Positions 14,832 to 25,171 of a DNA stretch of 64,000 bases are shown piece after piece. A program made the position numbers and the translations under genes. A model generated the notes under the pieces. It worked only from the letters and a program-made list of their open reading frames with translations, searched no databases and was not told where the DNA came from. The DNA is from Hansfordia pulvinata (taxonomy: Eukaryota; Ascomycota; Sordariomycetes; Xylariales), in contig BJKQ01000010.1 in assembly GCA_006538405.1 (NCBI GenBank), positions 124,001 to 188,000 of the forward strand, in the 5' to 3' direction. Each line of letters begins with the position of its first letter. Within the stretch, counting starts at the first letter, position 1.

Positions 14832-15368
14832 TATAATAACCTAAATTCTTTTTAAGAAAAATTCAAAGTTAATTCAAGGGTTTATATTTTAAAGAACACT
14901 TAAAAGGTCGTTTATTAATAAATATTAAGTAATTAATTAATAATAAGTAATTAAAGTATTAAATAAGTAGTAAATTATCGTTAAAAGGTATACTCTTATT
15001 TAAGAATAACTTAAATACTTAAATTAATTATTAAAGTAATAAATAATTAAATATATAAGAAACCTTCCATCCTTATATATCCTTTATTCCCTTATTAATA
15101 TTATGTCTTAAATCACGTTCTTTAAGGTGATCTTTATCTTACTCACGACCTTTTTTATAAGCGTCGCCTTAATCACGGTGATCGTAATAAGCGTACGGAC
15201 TACTTATTATCTTAACGGTGATCTTAATTATATGGTCTTATCTTATATTTCCACCTTTCCTTATATATATAATTAGTTTAACGTTGTCTTACGCGATTAT
15301 TAATTTATAGGTCTTTTACTTATATTAATATAGCCCGTCTTACCGGCTTAATAATCGGGTTCGTAACA
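14832..15368 (-). repeat. Right LTR (537 bp)
   Basis: This is the partner of 7394-7930, of equal length. It keeps more GC, for example CTTACCGGCTTAATAATCGG near the end where the left copy reads more A and T. If the internal element runs on the minus strand, this is its 5' LTR. Confidence 0.85.
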
Positions 15369-15926
15369 CGTGAATTTAAGTTACTTATAAATCAACTCAC
15401 GGATTTTAAAATTGCATATTAATATATAAAGGTGGTATAAAAAGTATAAAAAAAGACGTTTTTAATATATTATATTAATAAATTAATAATTAATAATTAA
15501 ATTTAATTAAATTTAATTTAAATTTAATTTAAATTTAAGTTAATATTAAAGATTAAAGTAGTTTACACTTATTCATACCTTTCTTATTTAATAAAAGCGA
15601 ATAATTAGCTTAATATTAAATATTTTATTAATTAAAATTAAATAAGTGAATCCGTGAATCAACTTATAAGTAACTTATAGTAACTCACGTGAATTAGTAA
15701 GCTGATATAAAGTAACTCAGACTCACATGAATCAGTAAAATCACTGATTCAGAGTGTTTCACGTGAGTTACTTATAAATTAACTTGAGATTCATGATTCA
15801 TAATACTAACCCTGCTCACTTTACTGATTTAGATTCATGTGAATCAGTGAAATCATTGATTTAAAGTAACTCACGTGAGTTACTCATGAATTAACTTGAG
15901 ATTCATGATTTATAATATTAACCCTG

Positions 15927-17273
15927 GTAAATACTTTATAGTATTAATATAATACGTACTTTAATTTTTTAAAGTGATACTTTAAAGAGTAATATAGCGT
16001 AAGCTATATAAAAAGCGTTTAAAAAGGATGTATCATTCTTTTATAAGTATTATATATACTCTTTTTAAGTGACTTAAACTTTAATGTATTTATATCATAT
16101 TAATGAACTTTATTAAAGATAGAATTTATTTTACATTAATAAGTTAAAACCTATTTTAAATTTCTTATACCTTAATTTACCTTATTCGAGTTTATATAAT
16201 AAGGTAAAAAAGTAATCAACCGTACTTTAAAGTACTTATATTAAGAATAAAATATAATGTAAGTATTTTTTAATTAAATCCGATTGAATAATTATTAAGC
16301 CGTAAGTTAACTTGTAAATGTCTTTAACTTATATGAATTAATTAACATTAAAGAAGTAAGTAACTCACGTAAATCCTGATACACGTAAGTTACCTTATAT
16401 AAGCTTAAAGTAAAAAGGTAGGTAACTTACGTGAGTTACCTCGATTTGATTTATTTTAAAACCTTAAGTATAATCAAAAACTTATATGGTATGATCGTAA
16501 AGTATGATTTTTTCTTATTCTATAAAAGGTGAATAAGCGTGACCCGTACATCGGTTTAATAATAATAATAACGTAAGAGTTCAGAAATATTATTATAAGC
16601 TTAATTTCTTAAAAAAAAAAAGCCTTAATCTTATTAAGAATATAATCCCGTAGTAATTGTATTATTCTTTTTGTAAGACGGCACTTAATAAGCTAATTCG
16701 TGTTAACCTTATTAAAAAGGTAGCCTTTATTTTTATTCTAAAATTTAATAAGATATATTAAAGATTAAAGACTAACTTATACGTATAAGACTTAATATTT
16801 ATAAATTAATATGCAGATTTTATCGTAGTTAAGTTATAAACTCAAAGTGACTATTATATCATTAATCACATTTGTTTTGTTCTATTATATAATAAACAGT
16901 TTTAAGATATAAAACACGCGTAGCATTACCGTGAGTCTATTATGGTTCTTTTTAATCCTTTTTTTATAAGGTGTGACATTAATTATTATAAAGAATTATT
17001 ATTATTAAGCTTAAACTTCAACACACGTATATTAATAGTTCTATTACTTAATAAGCGGTGTGTGAACTAATAAAGACCCTTTATTATTAGTATGAGCTTA
17101 CGTACGTAGCGTTTTTACTTCTTTTCCCCTTTATTTATACCCTTTATTTTTCCGTTTTATTAATTTATATTAATCTTATATTTTGATATTATATATTGAT
17201 CTTATTACTCTTTTCCACCTTTTTATTACTTGAAATTGGCTCTTATTTACTTATTATATTACGTTATGATCAT
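15927..17273. other. AT-rich DNA, no gene seen
   Basis: TA-rich sequence with scattered less-mutated words, such as around 16540-16560 and 17030-17110. One arm-like fragment of the hAT-like family is visible around 16300-16450. No reading frame, RNA gene or clear element boundary is seen. Confidence 0.5.
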
Positions 17274-17834
17274 TAAGGTTAATAATAAGTTAACTCGAAT
17301 CTGATTCATATAAATCCGGATTCACGTGAATCAAATTCACGTGAATCCGGATTTATATGACTTACCCACTTAACTGATTCAGAGTAACTCACGTGAGTTA
17401 CTCTAAGTAACTTATAAGTTAACTGACGGATTGAAAGAAAGCAATTATTAAGTATAGAGCTGTATTAAAAGCATAAAAAAGCTATTTTTTTCTAATATTA
17501 ATAATTTAAATAATAATAAATAATAAATAATATTTATCAAAATAAAGCTTTCAATCTATGTTAATAAGTAAAATAAGTTAATATTAAGTTAAGTTAAATC
17601 AATTTATTTAAGTTAAAACTAAGCTTTATAAAACTAATTTTATTAATTTAAATTAAATAAGTTAAATCCGTCAATTAACTTATAAGTAACTGAAACTCAC
17701 GTGGGTTACTTTAAATTAAAGGGGTGAGTAACTCACGTGAGTTAACTCATATAAATCTGAATCAAGTGGCTAAGTAACTCACGTGAGTTAATAACTCACG
17801 TAAGTTAACTCGAGTTAACTCATTTCCAACCCTG
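17274..17834. mobile_element. hAT-like MITE copy, flanks not matching
   Basis: It starts TAAGGTTAATAATAAG and ends TTTCCAACCCTG, giving 561 bp, the family size. The arm next to the left end, the CGGATT junction and the interior AAGTATA-type words are present. The flanks atgatcat (left) and cttataag (right) do not match, so one boundary may result from recombination between copies. Both ends look like the same arm type. Confidence 0.55.
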
Positions 17835-18083
17835 CTTATAAGTTAACTCACGGATTTAAAATAAGTAAATTTTAAGTATAAAAAGTATAAAACTATATAA
17901 ATAATATAAAAAGAGATAAATAAAATCAATTAATTAAATTTAAACTTTAAGTTTAAATAATTATTTAAGTTAAATTTAAGTTAAAAATATTATTTATAAT
18001 TAATATAAGTTGAAATTAAACTTAATATTAATTATTATGTTAATTAAAATAAATTACCGTGAATCCGTGAGTTAATATATAAG

Positions 18084-18646
18084 CAGGGTTAATATTATGA
18101 ATTATAAATCTTAAGTTAATTTATAAGTAACTCACGTAAATCAATTTAAATCAGTGATTTTACTGATTTATATGAATTTAAGTTACTTTAAAATAGCTTA
18201 TTAATTTATGTGAACTACTTTAAGTTACTTATAAATCGATTCACGGATTTAAATAATGTAAATTTATATAATATTATATATAAAAGTAATATAAAAAGAA
18301 TTAAAAGGACGTTTTTTAAAATATATTATTATTAAAATAATAATTAATAATTTAAAATAATTATAAAAAATGAAATTTTAAGTTGATATTAACTATAGAA
18401 GTGGGATTAAGTTATTTAAATTTATTGTTCTTTATTAAATCTTAAATTAAACTTAATATTCACTATTTTATTAATTAAATTTAAATAAGTGAATTTATGA
18501 GTTAACTTATAAATAACTTAAATTCACGTGAGTTACTTTAAATTAATAAGGTAAGTAACTTATATAAATCCGGATTCACGTGAATCTGACTTATATAAAT
18601 CCGGATTTATATGAATTAAAGTTAAGTTAATTTATTATTAACCTTA
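18084..18646 (-). mobile_element. hAT-like MITE copy
   Basis: It starts CAGGGTTAATATTATGAATT and ends TTTATTATTAACCTTA, 563 bp. The left arm is the ATGAATTATAAATCTTAAGTT type and the right arm the GTTAACTCG type, as in 6400-6962, to which the whole copy is strikingly similar. Flanks (tatataag and ttattcac) do not form a TSD, so the insertion history is unresolved. Confidence 0.55.
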
Positions 18647-18753
18647 TTATTCACACGTTATAATACGCTTTATAAAAAAGCTTAAAAGGAAAATAATCTT
18701 ATAATATAAGTATATTACGTGCGTAAAGTGTGAAAGATTCGTTAAAGGATCAT

Positions 18754-19837
18754 TAAGGTTAATATTATGAATCATAAATCTTAAGTTCATTTATAAGTAA
18801 TTCACGTGAATTACTCTGAATCAGTGATTTTACTGACTCATATAAATCTGAATTAATAAGGTGAGTAACTCACGTGAATTTAAATTATTATAAGTTATTT
18901 ATAAATCGATTCACTGATTTTAAAAAAGCAATTTTAAGTATAAAAGCAGTTTAAAAGCAGTATAAAAGGTATAAAAAAGACGTACTTAAAATAAAATATT
19001 ATTTAAATAATATTTTATAATAAAATTTAATTATAAGAGTTTAAACATTAAGTTTAAAATAAATAATTAAGTAAGTTAAGGTTGATTATATAGCTTAAAT
19101 TTAATTTAAGTTTAAATTAAGCTTATTATAAATTAATATATTAATTTCAATTAAGGTTAATAATAAGTTAACTTAAATTAACTCACGTAAGTTAAATTAA
19201 CGTGAGTCCGGATTTATATAAGTCACTCACTTTACTAATTTAAAGTAACTTATATAAATTTAAGTTACTCGTAAGCAAGGTTAATAATAAGTTAACTCGA
19301 CTCCGAGTTATATAAATTCAAATTTATATAAATCAGATTCACGTGAATCTAGATTTATATAAGTTACTCACCTTATTAATTTAAAGTAACTCACGTGAAT
19401 TTAAGTTATTTATAAGTTAACTCATAAATTCACTTATTTAAATTTAATTAATGAAATAATGAATATTAAGTTTAATTTAAGCTTTAATAAAGAACGATAA
19501 ATTCAAATAACTTAATTCCACTTTTATATTTAATATAAACTTAAAATTTCGTTTTTTATAATTATTTTAAATTATTAATTATTATTTTAATAAAAATATA
19601 TATTAAAAACGTCCTTTTAATTCTTTTTATATTACTTTTATACATAATTCTACATTAATTTACATTATTTAAATCCGTGAATCGATTTATAAGTAACTTA
19701 AAGTAACTTATATAAATCAGTAAGCTAATTTAAAGTAACTTAGACTTACATAAATTAATAAAATCATTGATTTAAAGTGATTCATGTGAGTTACTTATAA
19801 ATTAACTTAAGATTTATGATTCATAATACTAACCTTA
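18754..19837. repeat. Overlapping hAT-like element arms
   Basis: At least three start-like termini are visible: TAAGGTTAATATTATG at 18754, TAAGGTTAATAATAAG near 19155 and CAAGGTTAATAATAAG at 19276. One end, AATACTAACCTTA, lies at 19837. The copies interrupt each other and no pair of flanks gives a convincing TSD. The 19276-19837 interval has the family length (562 bp) and both arm types. Confidence 0.5.
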
Positions 19838-21453
19838 ATAAATAATGAAATATTAACTTTAAGTAAAATTAATAATAAGTGAACTCGAATTAATTCACGT
19901 AAATTATAAAGTTACGTGAATCAGGATTTATATGAGTTACTTAACTTAATAGTTTAAAGTAACTCACTTATGCTTAAGTCATTAATGAATTAACTTATAA
20001 ATTTATAATTTTTAATTTCATTTTACATATTTATGTATAATATATTAGCTTTACTTTAAGTTAAAATAACATTTATAAAGAAGCTTAAATTAAATCGATT
20101 ATAATAGTTAATATAAATTTAAAGTTTAATAAGAATAACTTATTCATATTTACATTCTTATTTTATTAAATATATATTTAAAAAAAATATTCTTTCCTTT
20201 TTTTATACAGTTTTATACTTAAAACCCGCTTTTTTTAAAATCCGTGGGTAAATTTATCTCTTTAATTGCCGGAAGTGAACACTTCTATTAAGACGTAAAG
20301 CCACTTAATCGTTAAGCTTAAACAACTGGAGAACCTCTTGGTTTAAGTAAGCTCTTTTACTCTTTATAAACATGATTTAAGGTCTTAGCTAACTTGTTAT
20401 TCTACGACAGTTAAGAGGATAAGTAACCTAGATTTGCGTGAGTTATTTTAAATTTATAAGGTCAGTAACTTAATAAGTCTTAATCAAGAGGTTGAATAAC
20501 TCACGTAAGTTAACTCGATTTAACTCACTATCAACCTTAGTAACTAATACACATGCATTGAAATAAAGATTAAATTTAAATGATTAATAAAAAGTTTTTC
20601 ATATTGAGGTTTATATTTCAAATTATAAACCTTAAGCTAACTTATTAATAACTTGTAAAATTACTTTCAAATGAGTAATTTCATTGAAACACGTACTTTT
20701 AAGTTGTTCAAAATAATTTTAATAAGTTATTTATAATTTATATTAAGAATCAAAAGATTAAAAATTGAAGAAAGCTTCAAGTAGATTTACTTAAAAAATG
20801 GGTGAAGAGTGGTCTTATTTGAAAACAAATTTTCAATATAACTTATAATAAGTGATGTTTTTTGAGAAAATAAAATGGAAGTTTCCAAAGTATATTTATA
20901 AGTTAAAGAAGTTAAACTTAAGTAATTAATAAACATGAATTAAAAGCCTTTGGTACCTTGGCTTATTAATTTAAATTAGTAAAATACGTGAACTTTATGA
21001 TTTTACATTCACGTAAAATAACTCGAGTTTAATTATTAACAGGGTCGAAAATAAGTTAACTCGAGCTAACTCGTGTGAGTTATCAACTCGCGTAAGTTAA
21101 ACTCACATGAATCCGGACTCACGTGAGTTACTCACCTTATTAATTTAAAGTAACTCACGTAAATTTAAGTTACTTATAAGTTAGCTCAGGGACTTAAAAA
21201 CCGCATACTTCAAGTATAAGACTGTATAAAGGTATAAACGTGGTTTCCATTTTAAGAATAATGAACTATTAATAAATAGATAAAAGTTTAACTTAATTTT
21301 TAAAGTTAATTAAAATATGTATATCAGTACGTATATTAAGCTTTAAATAGAAACGATTTTTATTTTTAATTTAAGTTAAAATAAAGCTTTATATTCATCA
21401 TTTTATTAAATATAATTAAATAATATATTTCCGTGAGTTAACTTATAAATAAC
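19838..21453. other. AT-rich DNA with element fragments
   Basis: Fragments of the same family arms recur around 19860-20000 and 20440-20530. A start-like CAGGGTCGAAAATAAG lies at 21040, with an arm and interior running into the next element at 21454. No gene is seen. Confidence 0.4.
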
Positions 21454-22863
21454 CAAGGTTCATATTATAAATCATGAATCTTAAGTTAACTCATAAGTAA
21501 CTCACGTAAATCACTTTAAATCAGTGATTTCACTGATTCATATAAATCTGAATTAGTAAAGTGTGTAACTCACGTGAATTGAAGTTACTTTAAGTCAGCT
21601 TACCGATTTATATAAGTTACTTTAGGTTATTTATAAGTTAATTCACGGGTTTAAAATTTTTAACTTAAGATTTTTATAAAGTTTACTTTAAAATAAGTTA
21701 TTAAGTATAATAAATTAAAGTAAGGGAAATAAAGCATATTAAGTAAAATAAATTATAAAGTAAAAGTTAATAAAAAGATAAATCGTATTTAATAAAATTA
21801 ATTAAGTTTTGAAAAGCAGATTACGTTATATAAAACGAATTTCATTAAATAAAATATATTAAATTATTAAAATAAGTAAAACGAATTAAGTTATATAAAA
21901 CAAGATATATTTTAATTAAGCGGTTTATATTAAATAAGTTTAATAAGTGAATCATAATACGTAAAACCGAATTAAATTATAAAAATATAATATTCAATAT
22001 TATTAAACATATATAAAACCATAAAATAAGACTTATTAAATATTAATTATTATTATTTATATATAAGTCCGCGAGTTAATACTTATTTAATATTAAATAT
22101 TATTAATTATATATAAATAAGATTAGTAATAAGTTAACTCGAATCCGATTCATATAAATCCGGATTTATATAAATATAATTCACATGAATCCGGATTCAT
22201 ATAAGTTACTCACTTTATTAATTTAAAGTAACTTATATGAATTTAAGTTACTTATAAATTAACTCACGGATTTATTATATTTAATTTTAATTAAATTAGT
22301 TTTTTTTTATAAGCGTAATTTTAAATTAAATTAGTTATAAATAATATTATTAATTAAATTTTACTTTATATTTTAATAAAAATAAACTTTTAGCTTTAAA
22401 ATTATATTTATTTAATTTCAAAATTTTATAATATATTATTTAAAAATATGTTAATTTTATACTTATTTTATACTGCTTTTATACATAAAATTGCTTTTTT
22501 TGAATCCGTGAATCTGATTTATAAGTACCTCAAAGTAACTCAGATTCATGTGAGTTACTCACCTTACTGATTCAGATTCGTGTGAATCAGTAAAATCACT
22601 GATTTAAAGTGATTCACGTGAGTTACTCATGAATTAACTTAAGATTCATGATTTATAATACTAACCTTATATATAAATCCGTGACTTAATTTATAAGTAA
22701 CCTAAACTCATATAAGTTACTTTAAATTAATAAGGTGAGTCACTTATATAAGTCCAGATTCACGAGAATGTGACTTATATAAATTTAAAATTAAAGGAGT
22801 AAGTAACTTATATCAATCCGGACTCACATAAATCGGATTTGAGTTAACTTATTACTAACCCTG
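21454..22863 (-). mobile_element. hAT-like element interrupted by another copy
   Basis: The left end CAAGGTTCATATTATAAATC at 21454 is the ATGAATCTTAAGTT arm type. The right end TTATTACTAACCCTG at 22863 is the GTTAACTC arm type. A second copy with perfect TSD (22118-22669) splits the right part, and removing it restores AATCCGTGA...ATAAGTAACC. The outer flanks (taaataac and gtacgtac) do not match, so the boundaries reflect an older rearrangement or loss of one TSD. Confidence 0.5.
22118..22669 (+). mobile_element. hAT-like MITE, perfect 8-bp TSD, nested
   Basis: It starts TAAGATTAGTAATAAG and ends AATACTAACCTTA, both decayed forms of the family termini. The flanks tatataaa (22110-22117) and tatataaa (22670-22677) are identical. 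Length is 552 bp. Next to the right arm is the interior word TATACTGCTTTTATACATAA, seen at the same place in other copies. Confidence 0.85.
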
Positions 22864-23410
22864 GTACGTACCCTTGCCGCGACCCCTCTTAAGCGGGCGC
22901 GGTCGCCCTTAATCACGTAAAACTGCAGTTCGAGTAAAACTGTATGCTTTTACCCCCTTTTATTAAAGTATGCGTTTTTACCCTTATTATTTGAAGAAAA
23001 GACGTTTAAAGCCTGTCAAGTTAAGGTCAAGGCTAAGGTTTTTACGCTTACGCTGCCACCGGTCAAAAAAGGCGCGCGCGCCGTTTTTTAACGCATTGAA
23101 TACGAATTTAAGCAGAGGTTACGCCGCTTATTAATCACACCTATTACGGGTCCGTACGGGTCGAAGTGCGGCGTATGTGCGCGAGTGTTAAAGTGGTTAA
23201 AAAACGTCGTTTTAAAGCAAGAGAGGTCAAAACATCGTTTTTTAACCACTTTAAGTCTGTGAACGGTAGAAAAACTGCAGCTCTGCTTAAGGTTTTTACT
23301 TAATTTATAAAAGTGGAAAGTAAAGTATCTCCCGCGTTAACAATTACCGCTCACGCGAGTTTTTCCACCCCCTTAATAACGGCTTAAATATTAGCAATGA
23401 AGCTGAATTA
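22864..23410. other. GC-richer island inside the RIP block
   Basis: Base composition changes abruptly at the right end of the neighbouring element. GC-rich words such as CCGCGACCCC, GCGGGCGCGGTCGC and GGCGCGCGCGCC appear and CpG is frequent. No reading frame or RNA gene is recognised. It contains the inverted repeat at 23188-23254 and repeated AAAACTGCAG words (about 22920 and 23270). It may be single-copy DNA that escaped RIP, or a younger unmutated element. Confidence 0.55.
23188..23254. repeat. Perfect 19-bp inverted repeat (hairpin)
   Basis: The 19-mer TTAAAGTGGTTAAAAAACG at 23188-23206 is followed after 29 bases by its exact reverse complement at 23236-23254. Perfect pairing is surprising in a block where every other repeat is mutated. 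Nearby, GGCGCGCGCGCC (23071-23082) is a perfect 12-bp palindrome flanked by A6 and, one base away, T6. Confidence 0.8.
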
Positions 23411-24051
23411 AGTAATAAAACTACATTTATTTAAACATCAAGACGAATCTTGGTTTTCAAAATCTATTAAGGTTTTATATAGGTAGGTTTTTTAAATAAA
23501 GTTTAATGATTAAAAGCCGTTTACTTTAATAATAAGTATTTATAATAAATGAAATTTAAATGATATAGCCCGTTTACTTTGATTAATTAATATTTATAAT
23601 AAAGGTGAAAGATAACTTCTTTTAATTACGTAAATTGTTAAGTGAAAGGGACTTTTTAAAGATTCAACTACGTATAAAGTAATATATAGATTTTAATTTT
23701 TCAGTTTATTAAATATTAATTAATTTTATAAAGATAAATATAAAACAGATATATGAAATTTTATTATAATACGATTAACGTATTTTAAAAGATTAAGAAA
23801 GAAATTTAATTAAGTTAATACATTTCTAAACATATACAATTAAGTGAAGATTAATTAAGTTTAACTTACTTTAATTAATAATAACTTCTTTTAAATAAGT
23901 AATTTAAATAGCCTAAAATTATAATCAAGCTTATTTTAATCACTTTACGTTGATTATATTTTCTACAGCTTAACTTCACTTAATTAAATCTCTTTAGGTT
24001 ACTAATTATGTTAACTTTATATAAACTAAATAAAATTAAGATGCTTTTAAA
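23411..24051. other. AT-rich DNA, nothing recognised
   Basis: TA-rich sequence without arm words of the hAT-like family and without reading frames. It may be the decayed edge of the GC-richer island to its left. Confidence 0.4.
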
Positions 24052-25171
24052 CAGGGTTAATAATACGTCAACTCGAGTTAGCTCGCGTGTAAGCGGGCTC
24101 ACATAAAACTCATTAACGTGGGTTATTCATTTTACTGATTTTAAGTAACTTAAGTGAATGAGTTATTTATAAGTTAGCTTACGTATTCACGTTACTTATT
24201 TTAAACTAATATTTTAGTGTAATTTTAAGCTGAATTTCAGCTCATATTACCTTAAAACAATAAAACTTTATTTATTAATATGAACATAAAATCATGTTAT
24301 TTTTAATTAATATCAATTAACGTGAATTAAAATAAATAATATACTATTTAAAAACCAAAAGTAATATACTATTAAAAAAACAATCCCTTTTTATATATAT
24401 TATACTGCTATTATACATAAACTTGCTTTTTTTTAAGTCCGTAAGTAAATTTATAAGTAACTTTAAATAACTCATATTAATCAAGAGCTTAATTAAAAGT
24501 GAACTTAAATTTATATAAATTATTAATCAATAAGGTTAATAATAAATACACTCGAATCCGATTTATATGAATCCGGATTCACGTGAATCTAATTCACGTG
24601 AGTCCGTATTCATGTGAGTTACTCACTTAATTAATTTAAAGCAACTCACGTAAATTTAAGTTACTTATGAATCAACTCATAGATTAATGCTATTTGATTT
24701 CAATTAATACATAAATTTATTATTAGCTTAATTTTAACTTAAACTAATTAAAATTAAATTTAAGCTATAGAATTATTATTAATTAATTTAATTAATTACT
24801 TTAAATTAAATATTCAATTTTTTAAAATTTAACTTTAATTATTTAAATAATATATTATTTTAAATACGTTCTTTTTTATACCTTTTATACTGCTTTTATA
24901 CTTAAATTGCTTTTTTTAAATATGTGAATTAACTTATAAGTAACTTAAAGTAACCCACGTGAATCAGTAAGCTGATTTAAAGTAACTTAGATTCATATGA
25001 ATCAGTAAAATCACTGATTCAAAGTGATTCACGTGAGTTACTCATAAGTTAACCTAAGATTCATGATTCATAATATCAACCCTGTTAATCAATGAAACCA
25101 CTCATTTAAACTAACTCGGGTTAGTTACTTATAATTTAACTTAAAACTTAAAACTTAAAATATTAACTTTA
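24052..25171 (+). mobile_element. hAT-like element interrupted by a second copy
   Basis: The start CAGGGTTAATAATACG at 24052 is well preserved, and the likely end is a decayed AATATTAACTTTA at 25171. A complete copy with perfect TSD (24531-25084) sits in its right arm; taking it out joins AAATTATTAATCAA to TGAAACCACTCATTT, restoring the arm. The outer flanks (cttttaaa and ttaattaa) do not match, so the right boundary is uncertain. Confidence 0.5.
24531..25084 (+). mobile_element. hAT-like MITE, perfect 8-bp TSD, nested
   Basis: It starts TAAGGTTAATAATAAAT and ends AATATCAACCCTG. The flanks ttaatcaa (24523-24530) and ttaatcaa (25085-25092) are identical. Length is 554 bp. The interior edge TTTATACTGCTTTTATAC is shared with other copies. 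It shows the usual pairing of one CTCGAATCCGATT arm and one AAGATTCATGATTC arm. Confidence 0.85.

Larger units (their letters stand above)
7394..15368 (-). mobile_element. Degenerate LTR retrotransposon (7,975 bp)
   Basis: Two direct repeats of exactly 537 bp bound the element: 7394-7930 and 14832-15368. The ends are TATAACGACC (decayed TGTAACGACC) and GGGTTCGTAACA, fitting TG...CA. The target duplication is cgtga at 7389-7393 and 15369-15373, inside the left arm of a hAT-like element. Removing the insertion restores the arm sequence. The tract CCCTTTCTTTT at 7936-7946 lies just inside the left LTR and reads as a polypurine tract on the minus strand, so coding orientation was probably minus (inference). 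No gag-pol frame survives. Size is compatible with Gypsy/Metaviridae or Copia, and the class is not assignable by eye. Confidence 0.85.
7271..15814 (+). mobile_element. hAT-like MITE split by an LTR retrotransposon
   Basis: The left end is CAGGGTTAATAATAAG at 7271 and the right end AATACTAACCCTG at 15814. The flanks ctcacttc (7263-7270) and ctcacttt (15815-15822) are an 8-bp TSD with one transition. The element interrupts the right arm of the outer copy. Without the retrotransposon (7394-15368) and one copy of its 5-bp TSD it measures 564 bp, matching the 545-563 bp of free-standing copies. This supports both the boundaries and the insertion order. Confidence 0.8.
5865..15926 (+). mobile_element. 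Outer hAT-like element carrying three nested insertions
   Basis: The left end is CAGGGTTAATAATAAG at 5865 and the right end AATATTAACCCTG at 15926. The flanks gtaaatat (5857-5864) and gtaaatac (15927-15934) form an 8-bp TSD differing by one transition. The 10 kb between the ends is interrupted by two further copies of the same family (6400-6962 and 7271-15814), and the second is split by an LTR retrotransposon. Removing the insertions and one copy of each target duplication restores a continuous right arm like that of the copy at 22118-22669. The excised length is about 0.94 kb, longer than the common 0.5-0.6 kb form. Confidence 0.75.
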
